Of a stretch of DNA of 64,000 bases, positions 11,236-21,744 are shown piece after piece. The notes beneath the pieces were generated by a model that made no database searches, was not told where the DNA came from, and was given only the letters and a program-made list of their open reading frames with translations. This DNA comes from Halieaceae bacterium (GTDB lineage Bacteria; Pseudomonadota; Gammaproteobacteria; Pseudomonadales; Halieaceae). The stretch is taken from contig CABYND010000007.1 in NCBI GenBank assembly GCA_902520195.1, positions 31,529 to 95,528 of the forward strand, written 5' to 3'. Numbering within the stretch: the first letter of the stretch is position 1; each line of letters opens with the position of its first letter. A program made the position numbers and the translations under genes.

Positions 11236-11757
11236 TCAGCTGAGGATCTCTTCTACACTGAGGCCACGTCGCGCTGCGACGTCCTCAGGCGAGCTCATAT
11301 CCCGGAGTCCCTTAAAGGTCGCCTGGACGACGTTTACAGGGTTGGTTGAGCCGTAGCACTTGGCCAATACGTTGTGCACGCCGGCAAGTTCCAGCACAGA
11401 GCGCATCGCACCACCGGCAATCACACCCGTACCATCTGAAGCAGGCTGCATGTAAACCTTGGAAGCACCGTGAACGGCCTTGATCGGGTACTGAAGGGTG
11501 CCGTTGACCAACTGCACCTGCACCATGTTGCGGCGCGCTGACTCCATAGCTTTCTGAATCGCAACAGGCACTTCGCGCGCTTTGCCCCGGCCATAGCCAA
11601 CGCGGCCTTTGCCGTCACCGACCACGGTCAGCGCCGTAAAGCTCATGATGCGGCCGCCCTTAACAGTCTTGGCGACCCGGTTCACCTGAACCAGCTTCTC
11701 CTGAAGATCACCTTCAGTGCGCTGATCGCCCTGCTGCTTTTTGTCATTCATTGCCAT
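11236..11757 (-). CDS. rpsE: 30S ribosomal protein S5
   Basis: S5 helps decoding accuracy at the mRNA entry side and contacts S4. The 173-aa protein has a double-stranded-RNA-binding fold with [20 protein letters not shown] and the loop [14 protein letters not shown], where spectinomycin-resistance changes usually map (VKGG region intact). It is about six residues longer than E. coli S5 at the N-terminus. The start lies 2 bases beyond the rplR stop, suggesting translational coupling. Confidence 0.98.
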   Translation of the reverse strand: MAMNDKKQQGDQRTEGDLQEKLVQVNRVAKTVKGGRIMSFTALTVVGDGKGRVGYGRGKAREVPVAIQKAMESARRNMVQVQLVNGTLQYPIKAVHGASKVYMQPASDGTGVIAGGAMRSVLELAGVHNVLAKCYGSTNPVNVVQATFKGLRDMSSPEDVAARRGLSVEEILS

Positions 11758-11759
11758 AT

Positions 11760-12110
11760 TTAAAACTCCAGCCCGCCTTCACGCGCAGCCTCTGCAAGTG
11801 CTTTCACCCGTCCGTGATATCGGAAACCTGACCGGTCAAATGCTACTGACGTGACGCCAGCCGCCTTCGCGCGCTCTGCGACCAGCTTGCCCACGGCCGC
11901 TGCCGCTGCCACATTGCCCGTGGCGCCAGAGCGCAGGTCTTTGTCCAACGTCGAGGCCTGAGCCAACACGGTCTTGCTGTCGCCAGAAATAATCTGGGCG
12001 TAGATGTGCCGCGGCGAGCGATGCACTGACAACCTGACGGAACCCGCAGTTCGCATGTGCACCCGGGATTTTTTGGCGCGGCGCTGACGCGCTTGTGTCT
12101 TGGTATTCAT
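11760..12110 (-). CDS. rplR: 50S ribosomal protein L18
   Basis: L18 binds 5S rRNA together with L5 and L25 and brings it to the central protuberance. The 116-aa protein has a basic N-terminus ([20 protein letters not shown]), [14 protein letters not shown], and the C-terminal [23 protein letters not shown]. Length is as in E. coli (117). Confidence 0.98.
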   Translation of the reverse strand: MNTKTQARQRRAKKSRVHMRTAGSVRLSVHRSPRHIYAQIISGDSKTVLAQASTLDKDLRSGATGNVAAAAAVGKLVAERAKAAGVTSVAFDRSGFRYHGRVKALAEAAREGGLEF

Positions 12111-12122
12111 TGCCGTATCCGA

Positions 12123-12650
12123 TTACTTTTTCTTGGCTTCCTTACGCCGGACGTACTCGTCTGCGTAACGGATGCCTTTTCCTTTGTAGGGCTCCGGGGG
12201 CCGGAAGCTGCGAATTTCCGCCGCGGCCTGACCAACCGCCTGCTTGTCGATCCCTGAGATCACGATTTCTGTCTGGCTGGGCGTATCAGCTGACAAGCCC
12301 TCTGCCAGCTGGTAATCCACCTGGTGCGACAGGCCAATCGTCAGGTTGACCGTCTTGCCGGAGGCTTTCGCACGGTAACCAACGCCATTCAGCACGAGCT
12401 TCTTCTCCCAACCTTCAGAGACACCCTTGACCATGTTGGCTAGCAGCGAACGGGTCGTACCCGCCATCGCGCGATGGCTGTCGCCCTCGAAGGTAATGGT
12501 GGCCACGTCTTCGTCCACGTTGACGCCCACACCATCGGTCAGGGTCAGATCCAGCGTGCCCTTGCCACCCTTCACCGAGAGGTTTAGTCCCTCGATTTTT
12601 ATGTCCACCCCTTTGGGCAGGGCGACCGGACTATTTGCTACACGAGACAT
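12123..12650 (-). CDS. rplF: 50S ribosomal protein L6
   Basis: L6 lies near the GTPase-associated centre and the sarcin-ricin loop. The 175-aa protein starts MSRVANSPVALPKGVDIKIE, contains the two tandem L6 folds, and has the C-terminal signature PEPYKGKGIRYADEYVRRKE. It lies between rpsH and rplR. Confidence 0.98.
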   Translation of the reverse strand: MSRVANSPVALPKGVDIKIEGLNLSVKGGKGTLDLTLTDGVGVNVDEDVATITFEGDSHRAMAGTTRSLLANMVKGVSEGWEKKLVLNGVGYRAKASGKTVNLTIGLSHQVDYQLAEGLSADTPSQTEIVISGIDKQAVGQAAAEIRSFRPPEPYKGKGIRYADEYVRRKEAKKK

Positions 12651-12674
12651 TTCTCTAACGCTCCAGTTCTCTGA

Positions 12675-13070
12675 TCAGAAGACCGTGCAGAGGACTTCGC
12701 CCCCAACACCGGCAGCTCGCGCCGCCCGATCCGTCATGACCCCACGGGAAGTCGACACAATGGCGACACCCAGCCCACCGCGCACCGACGGCAAATCGTC
12801 CTTGCCGGAGTAGCGGCGTAAAGACGGCTTACTAATGCGCTCAATTTCAGCGATCACCGGCTTGCCTTCGTAATACTTCAGGTCGATGTGCAACCGCGGC
12901 TTGCTGGTGCTGTCGTCGTAACGATGACCGGCGATGTAGCCTTCCTGCTCGAGAACCCTGGCCACTGAAACCTTCAGCTTGGACCCCGGCATATTAACGG
13001 TCTGCTTGCCCGCCATTTGCGCATTGCGCAGACGGGTCAACATATCGCTCAGCGGATCTTGCATGCTCAT
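12675..13070 (-). CDS. rpsH: 30S ribosomal protein S8
   Basis: S8 binds helix 21 of 16S rRNA and, in E. coli, is the repressor of the spc operon through a site at the start of rplE. The 131-aa protein has [20 protein letters not shown] at the N-terminus and the C-terminal rRNA-binding block with [21 protein letters not shown] did not confirm an S8 target in rplE here. Confidence 0.98.
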   Translation of the reverse strand: MSMQDPLSDMLTRLRNAQMAGKQTVNMPGSKLKVSVARVLEQEGYIAGHRYDDSTSKPRLHIDLKYYEGKPVIAEIERISKPSLRRYSGKDDLPSVRGGLGVAIVSTSRGVMTDRAARAAGVGGEVLCTVF

Positions 13071-13084
13071 TCAAACGTTCTCCG

Positions 13085-13390
13085 TTACCAGCTGGACTTA
13101 ACCAGACCAGGTACATCGCCGCGCATGGCTGCTTCACGCAGCTTGTTGCGGCACAAACCAAATTTTCTGTAGACACCATGAGGGCGACCTGTCAGCTGGC
13201 ACCGCCGCTGCTGGCGCACCGGGCTCGCATTCCGTGGCAATTTCTGCAGCGCAATCTGGGCTTCCCAACGCTCTTCGTCGCTTGTGTTGACGTTGGCAAT
13301 CACTTCCTTGAGTTGGGCACGCTTGGCAGCGAACTTGGCTACCGTTCGGGCGCGCTTGGCCTCGCGGGCGATCATGGATTTCTTGGCCAT
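13085..13390 (-). CDS. rpsN: 30S ribosomal protein S14
   Basis: S14 is a 30S head protein. The 101-aa product has the long, zinc-free form (no CxxC pair), with [20 protein letters not shown] and the C-terminal [20 protein letters not shown]. Length equals E. coli S14. It lies between rplE and rpsH with gaps of 12 and 14 bases. Confidence 0.98.
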   Translation of the reverse strand: MAKKSMIAREAKRARTVAKFAAKRAQLKEVIANVNTSDEERWEAQIALQKLPRNASPVRQQRRCQLTGRPHGVYRKFGLCRNKLREAAMRGDVPGLVKSSW

Positions 13391-13402
13391 ATCTCTGATG
13401 CC

Positions 13403-13942
13403 TCAGCTTCTGAAAGGGAAATTGAATGCGGCCAGCAAGGCTCTACCCTGCTCGTCGCTGGCTGCAGTGGTGGAAATGGTGATGTCCATGCCGCGCAGCT
13501 TGTCGATCTGGTCGTAGTCAATTTCCGGGAAAATAATTTGTTCGGTGACACCCATTGCAAAATTGCCGCGCCCGTCAAACTGCTTGGGGCTCATGCCACG
13601 GAAGTCGCGGATTCGGGGAATGGCAATATTGATCAGACGATCAAGGAATTCGTACATGCGCTCGTCGCGCAGTGTGACTTTGCAGCCAATCGGCCAGCCG
13701 TCACGGATCTTGAAACCCGCAATCGACTTGCGCGACTTGGTGACGACGGGTTTTTGGCCGGCAATCTTCTCCATATCAGAGACCGCGTGCTCGAGCACCT
13801 TCTTGTCGCCCACGGCTTCGCCCACACCCATGTTGAGGGTGATCTTGCTGATTCGCGGCACCGCCATGACGTTTTTGAGCCCGAGCTCTGACTGGAGCTG
13901 GGGAACAATTTCGCTGCGATACTTTTCTTTAAGCGCTGTCAT
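13403..13942 (-). CDS. rplE: 50S ribosomal protein L5
   Basis: L5 binds 5S rRNA and contacts the P-site tRNA elbow. The 179-aa protein has the segments [20 protein letters not shown] and [20 protein letters not shown], and ends in the family-typical FNFPFR. Length equals E. coli. Confidence 0.98.
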   Translation of the reverse strand: MTALKEKYRSEIVPQLQSELGLKNVMAVPRISKITLNMGVGEAVGDKKVLEHAVSDMEKIAGQKPVVTKSRKSIAGFKIRDGWPIGCKVTLRDERMYEFLDRLINIAIPRIRDFRGMSPKQFDGRGNFAMGVTEQIIFPEIDYDQIDKLRGMDITISTTAASDEQGRALLAAFNFPFRS

Positions 13943-13972
13943 CTCTCAATTGCCTCTTCTCGTCCCTGCTGA

Positions 13973-14287
13973 TCAGGCGTCAACCAGATCGCCGGACGGC
14001 TTGAATACGCGGACCTTTTTGCCATCCTCAACGCGGTAGCCAACGCGCTCACCTTTGCCGGATTTGCTGTTGTAAACCGCCAAATTAGAAGCTTGAATCG
14101 GTGCTTCCTGCTCGATGATGCCGCCGGTAACGCCCGCCTGAGGGTTCGGCTTGGTGTGCTTCTTCATCATGTTCACGCCGCTGACAATGACTCGGTCACA
14201 ATCCAGGACGCGACGCACGGTGCCGCGCTTTCCCTTGTCTTTTCCGGCGATCACGACCACTTCGTCATCACGCTTGAGCTTCGCCAT
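13973..14287 (-). CDS. rplX: 50S ribosomal protein L24
   Basis: L24 is one of two initiator proteins for 50S assembly. The 104-aa protein begins [20 protein letters not shown] (KOW motif) and continues with [20 protein letters not shown], as in bacterial L24. It follows rplN by 23 bases. Confidence 0.98.
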   Translation of the reverse strand: MAKLKRDDEVVVIAGKDKGKRGTVRRVLDCDRVIVSGVNMMKKHTKPNPQAGVTGGIIEQEAPIQASNLAVYNSKSGKGERVGYRVEDGKKVRVFKPSGDLVDA

Positions 14288-14310
14288 GGTTAAACCCTCT
14301 CCGTCCCTGC

Positions 14311-14679
14311 TCAGATCACTTCTGGCGCAAGAGAAATGATTTTCATGAATTTCTCGCCGCGGAGCTCGCGAGTGACCGGCCCAAAAATACGGGTACCAAT
14401 CGGCGCGTCCTGCGCGTTTAGCAGCACAGCTGCGTTCTCGTCGAACTTGATTAATGAGCCATCCGGGCGACGCACGCCTTTCTTGGTGCGCACAACAACG
14501 GCCGTGATCACCTGACCCTTCTTGACCTTTCCCCGGGGGATCGCTTCCTTCACGGTGACCTTGATCAAATCACCCACGCGGGCATAACGACGCTTGGAGC
14601 CGCCCAGCACTTTGATACACATCACACGACGTGCCCCGCTGTTATCGGCTACTTCCAGATACGACTGCGTCTGAATCAT
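14311..14679 (-). CDS. rplN: 50S ribosomal protein L14
   Basis: L14 forms intersubunit bridge B8 and is the binding site of RsfS. The 122-aa protein begins [20 protein letters not shown] and has [20 protein letters not shown], both diagnostic. In E. coli this is the first gene of the spc operon. Here only 53 bases separate it from rpsQ, with no obvious terminator. Confidence 0.98.
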   Translation of the reverse strand: MIQTQSYLEVADNSGARRVMCIKVLGGSKRRYARVGDLIKVTVKEAIPRGKVKKGQVITAVVVRTKKGVRRPDGSLIKFDENAAVLLNAQDAPIGTRIFGPVTRELRGEKFMKIISLAPEVI

Positions 14680-14732
14680 CTTTCTCTACTCCACCAACGG
14701 CATTCGTGCCGCTCGCTCAAACTGACGGCGCC

Positions 14733-14999
14733 TCAAATCTGAGTCGCGGTCTCCACAACCTCAACGAGGGTCCAGCTCTTGCTCTTGGACATCGGGCGCG
14801 ACTCTGCAACCAGCACGGTGTCGCCTATTCCCGCTTTGTTTTCTTCGTCGTGCGCATGCACCTTGGAAGAGCGGGTGATGTACTTCCCATACACAGGGTG
14901 CTTCACCCGGCGCTCGATTTTGACAGTGATGGTCTTGTCCATCTTGTCACTGACTACGCGGCCCTGAAGGGTTCGCGTGCGCGTCTCTGTGGATGCCAT
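14733..14999 (-). CDS. rpsQ: 30S ribosomal protein S17
   Basis: S17 is an OB-fold primary 16S rRNA binder. The 88-aa protein has [20 protein letters not shown] and [21 protein letters not shown]. The start ATG overlaps the TAA of rpmC by one base (TAATG), which implies translational coupling. Confidence 0.98.
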   Translation of the reverse strand: MASTETRTRTLQGRVVSDKMDKTITVKIERRVKHPVYGKYITRSSKVHAHDEENKAGIGDTVLVAESRPMSKSKSWTLVEVVETATQI

Positions 15000-15193
15000 T
15001 ACTGTTCCGCCTTCTGTTGCAGCACGGTCTTCACCCGCGCAATGTCTCGCTTGGTCTGCTTCAGCAGATGACTCTGACCTAACTGACCCGTTGCCTTGGC
15101 CATACGCAACTTGAACTGCTCCTCACGCAGAGACAGCAGCTGCTGGTTCAGCTCATCGACCGACTTGTCCCGAAGTTCATTGGCTTTCATCAC
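14999..15193 (-). CDS. rpmC: 50S ribosomal protein L29
   Basis: L29 is a two-helix protein beside the exit tunnel and part of the SRP/trigger-factor docking site. The 64-aa product has [20 protein letters not shown] followed by a second helix. It overlaps rplP by 4 bases at its start and rpsQ by 1 base at its end. Confidence 0.97.
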   Translation of the reverse strand: MMKANELRDKSVDELNQQLLSLREEQFKLRMAKATGQLGQSHLLKQTKRDIARVKTVLQQKAEQ

Positions 15194-15603
15194 ATCACCG
15201 ACCGCTTCACAAACGTGGTCTGTACCGGTAGCTTGGCCGCAGCAAGGTCGAAAGCCTCGCGCGCCAACTGCTCTGATACCCCCTCGACCTCATACAGCAC
15301 TCTACCCGGCTGGATCTGCGCCACCCAATACTCAACGTTGCCCTTACCTTTTCCCTGGCGAACTTCCAGCGGCTTACCGGTAATCGGCTTGTCCGGGAAA
15401 ATACGAATCCAGATTTTTCCACCCCGCTTGATGTGACGGGTCATGGCACGACGCGCCGCTTCAATCTGACGGGCAGTGATGCGGCCACGACCAGTCGCCT
15501 TCAGGGCGTACTCGCCAAAGCTCACCTTGCTACCGCGCTCGGCAAGACCACGGTTGCGGCCTTTCTGCGTCTTGCGGAACTTGGTTCGTTTCGGTTGCAA
15601 CAT
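15190..15603 (-). CDS. rplP: 50S ribosomal protein L16
   Basis: L16 organises the A-site tRNA pocket and is needed for peptidyl-transferase assembly. The 137-aa protein begins [20 protein letters not shown] and holds [20 protein letters not shown]. The Arg in the [16 protein letters not shown] region, hydroxylated at the family position in E. coli, appears retained as part of GRGRITARQ. Confidence 0.98.
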   Translation of the reverse strand: MLQPKRTKFRKTQKGRNRGLAERGSKVSFGEYALKATGRGRITARQIEAARRAMTRHIKRGGKIWIRIFPDKPITGKPLEVRQGKGKGNVEYWVAQIQPGRVLYEVEGVSEQLAREAFDLAAAKLPVQTTFVKRSVM

Positions 15604-15649
15604 GTTCTTACTTCCTTAAATCAGATATTCAGCTCTGCGCTCTGACCTA

Positions 15650-16294
15650 TCAGGCCTCTTCGCCTTCGCCGATTACCTCACCTTTAAAAATCCATACCTT
15701 CACGCCAATCACACCGTAGGTGGTGTGCGCTTCATACGTGGCATAATCAATATCAGCCCGCAGGGTGTGCAGGGGCACACGTCCCTCGCGGTACCACTCT
15801 GTTCGGGCAATTTCTGCACCACCAAGCCGGCCACTGACCTGCACCTTGATGCCCTCTGCGCCCTGACGCATGGCGTTTTGCACGACGCGCTTCATCGCTC
15901 GACGGAACATCACTCGACGCTCCAGCTGCTGGGCGACGTTCTGAGCAACCAGACGTGCGTCAACATCGGGCTTGCGAATCTCTTCAATATTGATGTGCAC
16001 CGGCACACCCATTTTCGCGGACAGGGCCTTGCGCAGGCCTTCGACGTCTTCACCCTTCTTCCCAATCACAATGCCGGGGCGCGCAGTGAAGATGGTGATG
16101 CGTGCTGTCTGCGCGGGGCGCTCAATCTTGACGCGACTTACCGAGGCGGAATCCAACTTCTTCAGGATGTATTCACGCACCTCGAGGTCGTTGATTAGAT
16201 TCTGCGCATAGGTTTTGCTGTCCGCATACCAGACCGAGTTATGGTCCTTGACCACGCCCAGTCGGATACCCGTTGGATGTACCTTCTGACCCAT
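15650..16294 (-). CDS. rpsC: 30S ribosomal protein S3
   Basis: S3 lines the mRNA entry tunnel and contributes to helicase activity with S4 and S5. The protein begins [20 protein letters not shown], has a KH domain with [19 protein letters not shown], and ends [14 protein letters not shown]. At 214 aa it lacks the Lys/Gln-rich tail of E. coli S3 (233 aa) and ends acidic instead. The core fold is complete. Confidence 0.97.
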   Translation of the reverse strand: MGQKVHPTGIRLGVVKDHNSVWYADSKTYAQNLINDLEVREYILKKLDSASVSRVKIERPAQTARITIFTARPGIVIGKKGEDVEGLRKALSAKMGVPVHINIEEIRKPDVDARLVAQNVAQQLERRVMFRRAMKRVVQNAMRQGAEGIKVQVSGRLGGAEIARTEWYREGRVPLHTLRADIDYATYEAHTTYGVIGVKVWIFKGEVIGEGEEA

Positions 16295-16306
16295 TCGGTC
16301 GTCTCC

Positions 16307-16645
16307 TTAACTCTCGTTGTCCGCGACCTTGACCGTGATATGGCAGGTGCGCTTAAAAATTCGGTCACCGCGGCCTTTGGCGCGAGCGCGCAGGCGCTTC
16401 ATGGTGAACCCTTCATCAACAAAAATGGTGGACACGCGCAGCTCATCAACGTCTGCGCCTTCATTGTTCTCGGCATTGGCAATTGCAGAGTTCAGCACTT
16501 TGCGGACAATGGCCGCGGCCTTCTTGTTGCTGAACTCGAGCACATTCAGCGCTTCCTCGACCGGCTTGCCACGAACCTGATCTGCGACCAGACGTGCCTT
16601 CTGCGCCGAGATGCGTGCTGCACGCAATTTGGCTGCTACTTCCAT
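16307..16645 (-). CDS. rplV: 50S ribosomal protein L22
   Basis: L22 extends a beta-hairpin to the constriction of the exit tunnel, where macrolide resistance changes map. The 112-aa protein has [20 protein letters not shown] and the hairpin segment [20 protein letters not shown]. Length is as in E. coli (110). Confidence 0.98.
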   Translation of the reverse strand: MEVAAKLRAARISAQKARLVADQVRGKPVEEALNVLEFSNKKAAAIVRKVLNSAIANAENNEGADVDELRVSTIFVDEGFTMKRLRARAKGRGDRIFKRTCHITVKVADNES

Positions 16646-16663
16646 ATCTCTCTCCAGCCGGCC

Positions 16664-16939
16664 TTAACGCTTGGCCTTCTTGTCGACAATGTGGCCCTTG
16701 AACGTACGGGTCACCGCAAACTCACCTAGCTTGTGGCCCACCATGTCTTCGTTAATCAGGATGGGAACGTGCTGACGGCCGTTGTGCACGGCAATCGTCA
16801 GACCCACCATGTTGGGGGAAACCATCGATCGACGTGACCAAGTCTTGATCGGTCGGCGATCGTTGGCTTCCGCCGCCGCCTCAACTTTCTTCATGAGGTG
16901 CAGGTCGATGAAAGGGCCTTTTTTCAATGAACGGGGCAC
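16664..16939 (-). CDS. rpsS: 30S ribosomal protein S19
   Basis: S19 pairs with S13 on the 30S head. The 91-aa protein begins [20 protein letters not shown] and has [20 protein letters not shown] and [16 protein letters not shown], all family signatures. Confidence 0.98.
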   Translation of the reverse strand: MPRSLKKGPFIDLHLMKKVEAAAEANDRRPIKTWSRRSMVSPNMVGLTIAVHNGRQHVPILINEDMVGHKLGEFAVTRTFKGHIVDKKAKR

Positions 16940-16958
16940 TGTTTACTCTCCTGACCGA

Positions 16959-17786
16959 TTACTTCTTGCCGCGACGGCGAACAATCATGCCGTCGGTGCG
17001 CTTGTTCTTGCGGGTTTTGTAGCCCTTGGTCGGCACGCCCCAGGGCGTGACCGGGTGACGGCCACCAGATGTCTTACCTTCACCACCACCATGGGGGTGA
17101 TCAACCGGGTTCATAGCCACACCACGCACGGTGGGTCGTACGCCTCTCCAGCGTGCGGCACCTGCTTTACCGAGCTTGCGCAGGCTATGCTCGGAGTTCG
17201 ATACCTCGCCCAACGTGGCGCGGCAATCAATTGGCACTTTGCGCATTTCACCGGAGCGGAGGCGCACGGTGGCGTATTGACCTTCACGCGCCACCAGCTG
17301 CACAGAAGCACCCGCCGAACGCGCCATCTGCGCGCCCTTACCCGGCTTGAGCTCGATTGCGTGGATCACCGAGCCGACCGGAATGTTGCGAACCGGCAAG
17401 CAGTTGCCCGTCTTGATGGGCGCTGCCGAACCGGAGTGCAGCACGTCGCCCGCTTGAATCCCTTTGGGCGCGATGATGTAGCGGCGCTCGCCATCGGCAT
17501 AAAGGAGCAGTGCAATGTGCGCGGTGCGGTTGGGGTCGTACTCGATGCGCTCGACCTTGGCGGGGATGCCGTCCTTGGTGCGCTTGAAATCGATCTTGCG
17601 GTAATGCTGTTTGTGGCCACCACCGATATGACGGGTAGTGATACGGCCAAGGTTATTACGGCCGCCGGTCTTGGACTTCTTCTCGAGGAGCGGACCATGA
17701 GGTTTGCCTTTGTGCAAACCTTCGGTCACCACCTTAACCTGGTGGCGGCGTCCTGCTGACGTGGGTTTACTCTTTACGACTGCCAT
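16959..17786 (-). CDS. rplB: 50S ribosomal protein L2
   Basis: L2 is needed for subunit association and peptidyl transfer. The 275-aa protein has [20 protein letters not shown] and the C-terminal block with [17 protein letters not shown], which holds the conserved histidine of L2. The 3' end is typical ([19 protein letters not shown]). Confidence 0.98.
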   Translation of the reverse strand: MAVVKSKPTSAGRRHQVKVVTEGLHKGKPHGPLLEKKSKTGGRNNLGRITTRHIGGGHKQHYRKIDFKRTKDGIPAKVERIEYDPNRTAHIALLLYADGERRYIIAPKGIQAGDVLHSGSAAPIKTGNCLPVRNIPVGSVIHAIELKPGKGAQMARSAGASVQLVAREGQYATVRLRSGEMRKVPIDCRATLGEVSNSEHSLRKLGKAGAARWRGVRPTVRGVAMNPVDHPHGGGEGKTSGGRHPVTPWGVPTKGYKTRKNKRTDGMIVRRRGKK

Positions 17787-17797
17787 GACTCGCTACC

Positions 17798-18094
17798 TCA
17801 GCTTATCGACGCAAAGTCAATTTCCTGACCTTGCTCCACCCGCACATAGGCTTTCTTCCACGACGGGCGCTTGCTCAATCCATAACGATTGCGCTTGGTC
17901 TTACCCTTTACACGCAACGTCTGAACATCATTTACCGTAACCTTGAACAGCTGCTCGACGGACTGACGAATTTCGTCTTTTGTCGCATCCAGCGAGACAC
18001 GGAACACATATTGATTGCTCTGCTCTGCCACGATTGCCGCTTTTTCCGACACGTGGGGGCCCAGCAGAATCTGAAAAACTCGCTCGTGATTCAC
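17798..18094 (-). CDS. rplW: 50S ribosomal protein L23
   Basis: L23 is the docking site for trigger factor and SRP at the tunnel exit. The 98-aa protein has [20 protein letters not shown] and [20 protein letters not shown], where the tunnel loop resides. Its start overlaps the rplD stop by 4 bases. Confidence 0.98.
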   Translation of the reverse strand: MNHERVFQILLGPHVSEKAAIVAEQSNQYVFRVSLDATKDEIRQSVEQLFKVTVNDVQTLRVKGKTKRNRYGLSKRPSWKKAYVRVEQGQEIDFASIS

Positions 18095-18708
18095 GCCAAC
18101 GCCTCCTCAAACTTCTTGACGGCATCGACGGTGATCATGACTTTGTCGTAAGCAATCAGGCTCACGGGATCCGCGCCTTCAACGTCCCGCACGTCAACCT
18201 TGTGCAAGTTGCGCGAGGCCAGATACAGGTTCTTGTCTACGTTGTCCGCCACAATCAAAACGTTATCCACGCCATACCCTTTCAGGGTCTCTACGAGCAG
18301 CTTGGTCTTGGGCTGCTCAACATCCAGTGCCTCAACGATCATCAGGCGATCGGTGCGGGCCAGCTCAGACAGGATGGAACGCATCGCTGCCCGATACATT
18401 TTGCGATTCACCTTTTGCGAGTGATCCTGCGGCTTGGCCGCGAAGGTCACGCCGCCGGATCGCCAGATCGGTGAACGGATCGTGCCCGCGCGGGCACGTC
18501 CGGTGCCCTTTTGTCGCCAGGGCTTCTTGCCACCCCCGGCGACCTCTGAACGCGTTTTTTGCGCCCGGGTGCCTTGCCGTGCGCCGGACAAATAGGCCGT
18601 AACGACCTGATGCACCAACGCTTCGTTATACTCGCGGGCAAAGTTGGCTTCAGATACCGCGACGGTCCCTGCCGCCTTGTTTCCCGGCTTGACTACACTT
18701 AGTTCCAC
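18091..18708 (-). CDS. rplD: 50S ribosomal protein L4
   Basis: L4 is a tunnel protein; in E. coli it also represses the S10 operon by binding the long S10 leader. The 205-aa protein has the extended loop [20 protein letters not shown] and [19 protein letters not shown]. The S10 leader here appears to be only about 50 bases, so the classical L4 attenuation may not operate (see findings). Confidence 0.98.
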   Translation of the reverse strand: MELSVVKPGNKAAGTVAVSEANFAREYNEALVHQVVTAYLSGARQGTRAQKTRSEVAGGGKKPWRQKGTGRARAGTIRSPIWRSGGVTFAAKPQDHSQKVNRKMYRAAMRSILSELARTDRLMIVEALDVEQPKTKLLVETLKGYGVDNVLIVADNVDKNLYLASRNLHKVDVRDVEGADPVSLIAYDKVMITVDAVKKFEEALA

Positions 18709-18724
18709 GTCTCGCCCCCGCTAC

Positions 18725-19384
18725 TCACGACTGGGACGGGCTATTGCCCGCCGCTTTGACTGTCGGACGAATAATCACTTCGCCGCCCGGAGCACCCGGT
18801 ACCGCACCTTTGATGAGCAGCAAGTTGCGCTCAACGTCAACGCGGACCACTTCGAGGCCCTGGGTCGTCACGCGCTCGTCACCCATGTGCCCGGACATCT
18901 TCTTGCCCTTGAACACGCGGCCCGGCGTTTGGCACTGGCCAATAGAACCCGGCGCGCGGTGCGACAGTGAGTTACCGTGGGTCGCGTCCTGAGTGCGGAA
19001 ATTCCAGCGCTTGACCACGCCCTGGAAACCCTTACCTTTGGAACGACCTGCAACATCGACCTTTTGACCTTGCTCAAACCGTTCGACGGTCAGCTCGGAT
19101 CCAACCTCAAACGCCTCGTCAGACCCATCCAGTCGGAATTCCCACAGGCCCTCGCCCGCGGTCACTCCGGCCTTGGCGTAATGCCCGGCTTCCGGCTTGC
19201 TGACTTTCGAGGCCTTGCGGCTACCCGCCGTGACCTGAATTGCCCGGTACCCGTCGGTCTCGAGCTCTTTGATTTGAGTGACGCGGTTTGGAGCAATTTC
19301 CACTACGGTCACTGGTACTGATGCGCCGTCCTCGGTGAAGACTCTCGTCATTCCCGATTTTCGGCCGACTAAACCAATAGTCAT
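18725..19384 (-). CDS. rplC: 50S ribosomal protein L3
   Basis: L3 reaches the peptidyl-transferase centre and is an early assembly protein. The 219-aa protein begins [20 protein letters not shown] and has [18 protein letters not shown], whose Gln in GSIGQ is the PrmB methylation site in E. coli. It has a C-terminal extension of about ten residues relative to E. coli. Confidence 0.98.
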   Translation of the reverse strand: MTIGLVGRKSGMTRVFTEDGASVPVTVVEIAPNRVTQIKELETDGYRAIQVTAGSRKASKVSKPEAGHYAKAGVTAGEGLWEFRLDGSDEAFEVGSELTVERFEQGQKVDVAGRSKGKGFQGVVKRWNFRTQDATHGNSLSHRAPGSIGQCQTPGRVFKGKKMSGHMGDERVTTQGLEVVRVDVERNLLLIKGAVPGAPGGEVIIRPTVKAAGNSPSQS

Positions 19385-19506
19385 GGCTTAAACCTCACAG
19401 TGTACGGGGCTCAACCCTCTATGGCCGCCCGACACAGTCCTGTTAGTGATCGAATCGGACGTTACACACCTGGCGAACCAGGCAGGCTACTTCTACTAAA
19501 TTGTCC

Positions 19507-19818
19507 TCAACCCAGACTGATTTGGACTTCTACGCCCGCAGCTAGATCAAGTTTCATCAGAGCATCAACCGTTTTCTCGGTCGGCTCGACGATATCGAGG
19601 AGACGCTTGTGCGTACGGATCTCGTATTGATCCCGCGCATCCTTGTTCACGTGAGGAGACACCAGAATGGTGAACTTCTCCTTTTTGGTCGGCAGAGGGA
19701 TCGGGCCACGAACCTGAGCGCCAGTGCGACGGGCCGTCTCCACAATCTCTTCTGTCGATGCGTCAATCAGGCGATGGTCAAAGGCCTTCAGCCGGATTCG
19801 GATACGCTGGTTTTGCAC
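19507..19818 (-). CDS. rpsJ: 30S ribosomal protein S10 (transcription factor NusE)
   Basis: S10 serves both in the 30S head and, as NusE, in the NusB-NusE antitermination complex and NusG coupling. The 103-aa protein begins [20 protein letters not shown] and contains [19 protein letters not shown]. The start codon is GTG, with AAGGAG eight bases upstream. It is the first gene of the ribosomal run, downstream of a near-consensus promoter. A 122-base gap separates it from rplC. Confidence 0.98.
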   Translation of the reverse strand: MQNQRIRIRLKAFDHRLIDASTEEIVETARRTGAQVRGPIPLPTKKEKFTILVSPHVNKDARDQYEIRTHKRLLDIVEPTEKTVDALMKLDLAAGVEVQISLG

Positions 19819-19874
19819 GGTACATCTCCTTAAAACAGCCGGTGCCCGCGGGGGACCCCGAAAAAAGAGAGCGA

Positions 19875-19903
19875 AGTCTACGGACGCCGGTGGGGGGTGT
19901 CAA
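19875..19903 (-). promoter_or_regulatory. Sigma-70 promoter of the S10 operon
   Basis: On the minus strand TTGACA (19898-19903), a 17-base spacer and TAGACT (19875-19880) make a near-consensus promoter. Transcription would start near 19868, leaving a leader of about 50 bases before the rpsJ GTG. The discriminator is TCGCTC, moderately GC-rich, as in growth-rate-controlled promoters. Confidence 0.8.
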
Positions 19904-19909
19904 CAAGAA

Positions 19910-19930
19910 AACCGCTTTATTTAGCGGGTT
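19910..19930 (-). terminator. Imperfect hairpin just upstream of the S10 promoter
   Basis: An AACC-GCT / AGC-GGGTT stem with one bulged G. On the minus strand it is followed by TTTC. It lies immediately before the -35, so it could end read-through coming from tuf. The pairing is weak. Confidence 0.35.
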
Positions 19931-20143
19931 TCAGAGGGATACGGCATTTCTCACACATCTGTCATCTAGGGCGAAAGAAACCTCCTTTCACGGCGGATCC
20001 TGACCTCAGCTGCCCAAACAATAGGAAGCCAGCCTATTACGCCCCAATTCCCTGTTTGCAGGGGGTTTTGAGGCCCAGAAGCGGTTCGCAATACTTGACA
20101 CCCGCTTGGGTATGTTTGCAGCCACAGCGAAAGGCCCGCTCAC
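19931..20143. other. Intergenic stretch between tuf terminator and S10 promoter
   Basis: With the flanking elements the gap from rpsJ to tuf is 370 bases. This part holds no supported gene, tRNA or further promoter. A plus-strand TTGACA at 20095 has no matching -10 at 17 bases. The expected genes between a tuf copy and the rest of the str/rif cluster are not here. Confidence 0.5.
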
Positions 20144-20172
20144 AAAAAAGCCCGCTTCCAGCGGGCTTTTTT
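20144..20172 (-). terminator. Terminator after tuf
   Basis: A perfect 12-bp stem AAAAAAGCCCGC/GCGGGCTTTTTT with a 5-base loop, ending in T6 on the minus strand, 17 bases after the tuf stop. It separates the tRNA-tuf unit from the S10 operon. Confidence 0.92.
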
Positions 20173-20188
20173 GCTGGTTTTCCTTGCT

Positions 20189-21412
20189 TTAGTCGAGGAT
20201 TTTGGCGACGACGCCTGCACCTACCGTTCGGCCACCCTCACGGATCGCAAAACGCAGGCCCTCTTCCATCGCAATCGGGGCAATCAGCTCAGCAACAAAG
20301 TTGATGTTGTCACCCGGCATCACCATCTCAACACCATCAGGCAGCTCAACCGCACCCGTAACGTCCGTCGTACGGAAGTAAAACTGCGGACGGTAGCCCT
20401 TGAAGAACGGCGTATGACGGCCACCCTCGTCCTTTGACAGTACATATACCTCTGCCTCGAACTTGGTGTGCGGGTTCACAGAACCCGGAATCGCCAGTAC
20501 CTGACCACGCTCCACCTCTTCACGCTTCGTACCACGCAGCAGCACACCCACGTTCTCGCCCGCACGGCCTTCGTCAAGCAGCTTGCGGAACATCTCAACG
20601 CCCGTACAGGTCGTCTTCTGGGTCTCCTTGATACCGATGATCTCGATCTCGTCACCCACCTTGATGATGCCGCGCTCAACACGACCCGTCACAACCGTAC
20701 CCCGGCCAGAGATCGAGAACACATCCTCAACCGGCATCAGGAAAGGCTGATCAATCGCACGCTCAGGCTCGGGGATGTAAGAATCCAAAGTCTCAACCAG
20801 CGTCTTCACCGCCGTCGTACCCAGACCGTTGTCATCCTTGCCTTCCAGCGCCATCAGCGCAGAACCGCAGATGATCGGTGTGTCGTCACCCGGGAACTCG
20901 TAGGTATCTAGCAGCTCGCGGAGCTCCATCTCTACCAGTTCCTTCATCTCTGTGTACTCCTCAGAGTCCACACCGCCGCAGTCTTCTGCCAGCAGGTCAG
21001 CCTTGTTCAGGAACACCACAATGTAGGGAACGCCTACCTGGCGTGACAGCAGGATGTGCTCGCGCGTCTGCGGCATCGGGCCGTCAGTCGCACCACATAC
21101 CAGAATAGCGCCGTCCATCTGTGCCGCACCCGTGATCATGTTCTTCACATAATCCGCGTGTCCGGGGCAGTCAACGTGGGCGTAGTGACGACCGTCTGAC
21201 TCGTACTCAACGTGAGACGTCGCGATCGTGATACCACGCTCCTTCTCTTCCGGTGCGTTATCAATACCGTCAAACGCAACCAGCTCTCCGCCCCATACCT
21301 CAGAGCACACACGCGTCAACGCCGCCGTCAGCGTCGTCTTACCGTGGTCCACGTGTCCAATCGTGCCCACATTAACGTGGGGCTTCGAACGCTCAAATGC
21401 CTCTTTTGCCAT
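20189..21412 (-). CDS. tuf: Elongation factor Tu
   Basis: EF-Tu delivers aminoacyl-tRNA to the ribosome. The 407-aa GTPase begins [20 protein letters not shown]. It has GHVDHGKT (G1), DCPGHADY (G3) and NKAD (G4), followed by domains 2 and 3 and ending [10 protein letters not shown]. It is about 13 residues longer than E. coli EF-Tu, a length common in Pseudomonas-like lineages. It follows four tRNA genes, as tufB does in E. coli, but leads into rpsJ, as tufA does. It therefore sits at a hybrid junction (see findings). Confidence 0.99.
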   Translation of the reverse strand: MAKEAFERSKPHVNVGTIGHVDHGKTTLTAALTRVCSEVWGGELVAFDGIDNAPEEKERGITIATSHVEYESDGRHYAHVDCPGHADYVKNMITGAAQMDGAILVCGATDGPMPQTREHILLSRQVGVPYIVVFLNKADLLAEDCGGVDSEEYTEMKELVEMELRELLDTYEFPGDDTPIICGSALMALEGKDDNGLGTTAVKTLVETLDSYIPEPERAIDQPFLMPVEDVFSISGRGTVVTGRVERGIIKVGDEIEIIGIKETQKTTCTGVEMFRKLLDEGRAGENVGVLLRGTKREEVERGQVLAIPGSVNPHTKFEAEVYVLSKDEGGRHTPFFKGYRPQFYFRTTDVTGAVELPDGVEMVMPGDNINFVAELIAPIAMEEGLRFAIREGGRTVGAGVVAKILD

Positions 21413-21506
21413 GGCGACACACTCTCCTGAGTTCCTGTATGTCCGGCGCCCTGTCGGCGCCTCTCTATCACCTTCCCGGTATCACGCCCTCGGCGCCATA
21501 CCGAAT

Positions 21507-21582
<76 letters not shown>

Positions 21583-21599
21583 AAAACTGCTGCCCTGTT

Positions 21600-21673
<74 letters not shown>

Positions 21674-21744
21674 GGTAACCGTTTACCTACCCCGGGACCC
21701 ACACCAGCCGTCGGAGGCTCTACAACCCCCGCCGGCGTTATCCT

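Noticed and set aside
13178..13891. Plus-strand 237-codon frame opposite rpsN/rplE
   Set aside because: A shadow of L5 and S14 coding on the other strand; no independent start signal or motif.
15650..16294. Truncated rpsC
   Set aside because: The missing Lys-rich tail is variable in the family and the KH and C-terminal core are complete, so this is natural length variation.
16782..17759. Plus-strand 325-codon open frame opposite rplB/rpsS
   Set aside because: It is antisense to two certain ribosomal genes, has no recognisable family pattern, and reflects high GC and biased codon use.
20095..20117. Plus-strand promoter (TTGACA) between tuf and rpsJ
   Set aside because: No -10 hexamer at 16-18 bases and no plus-strand gene follows.
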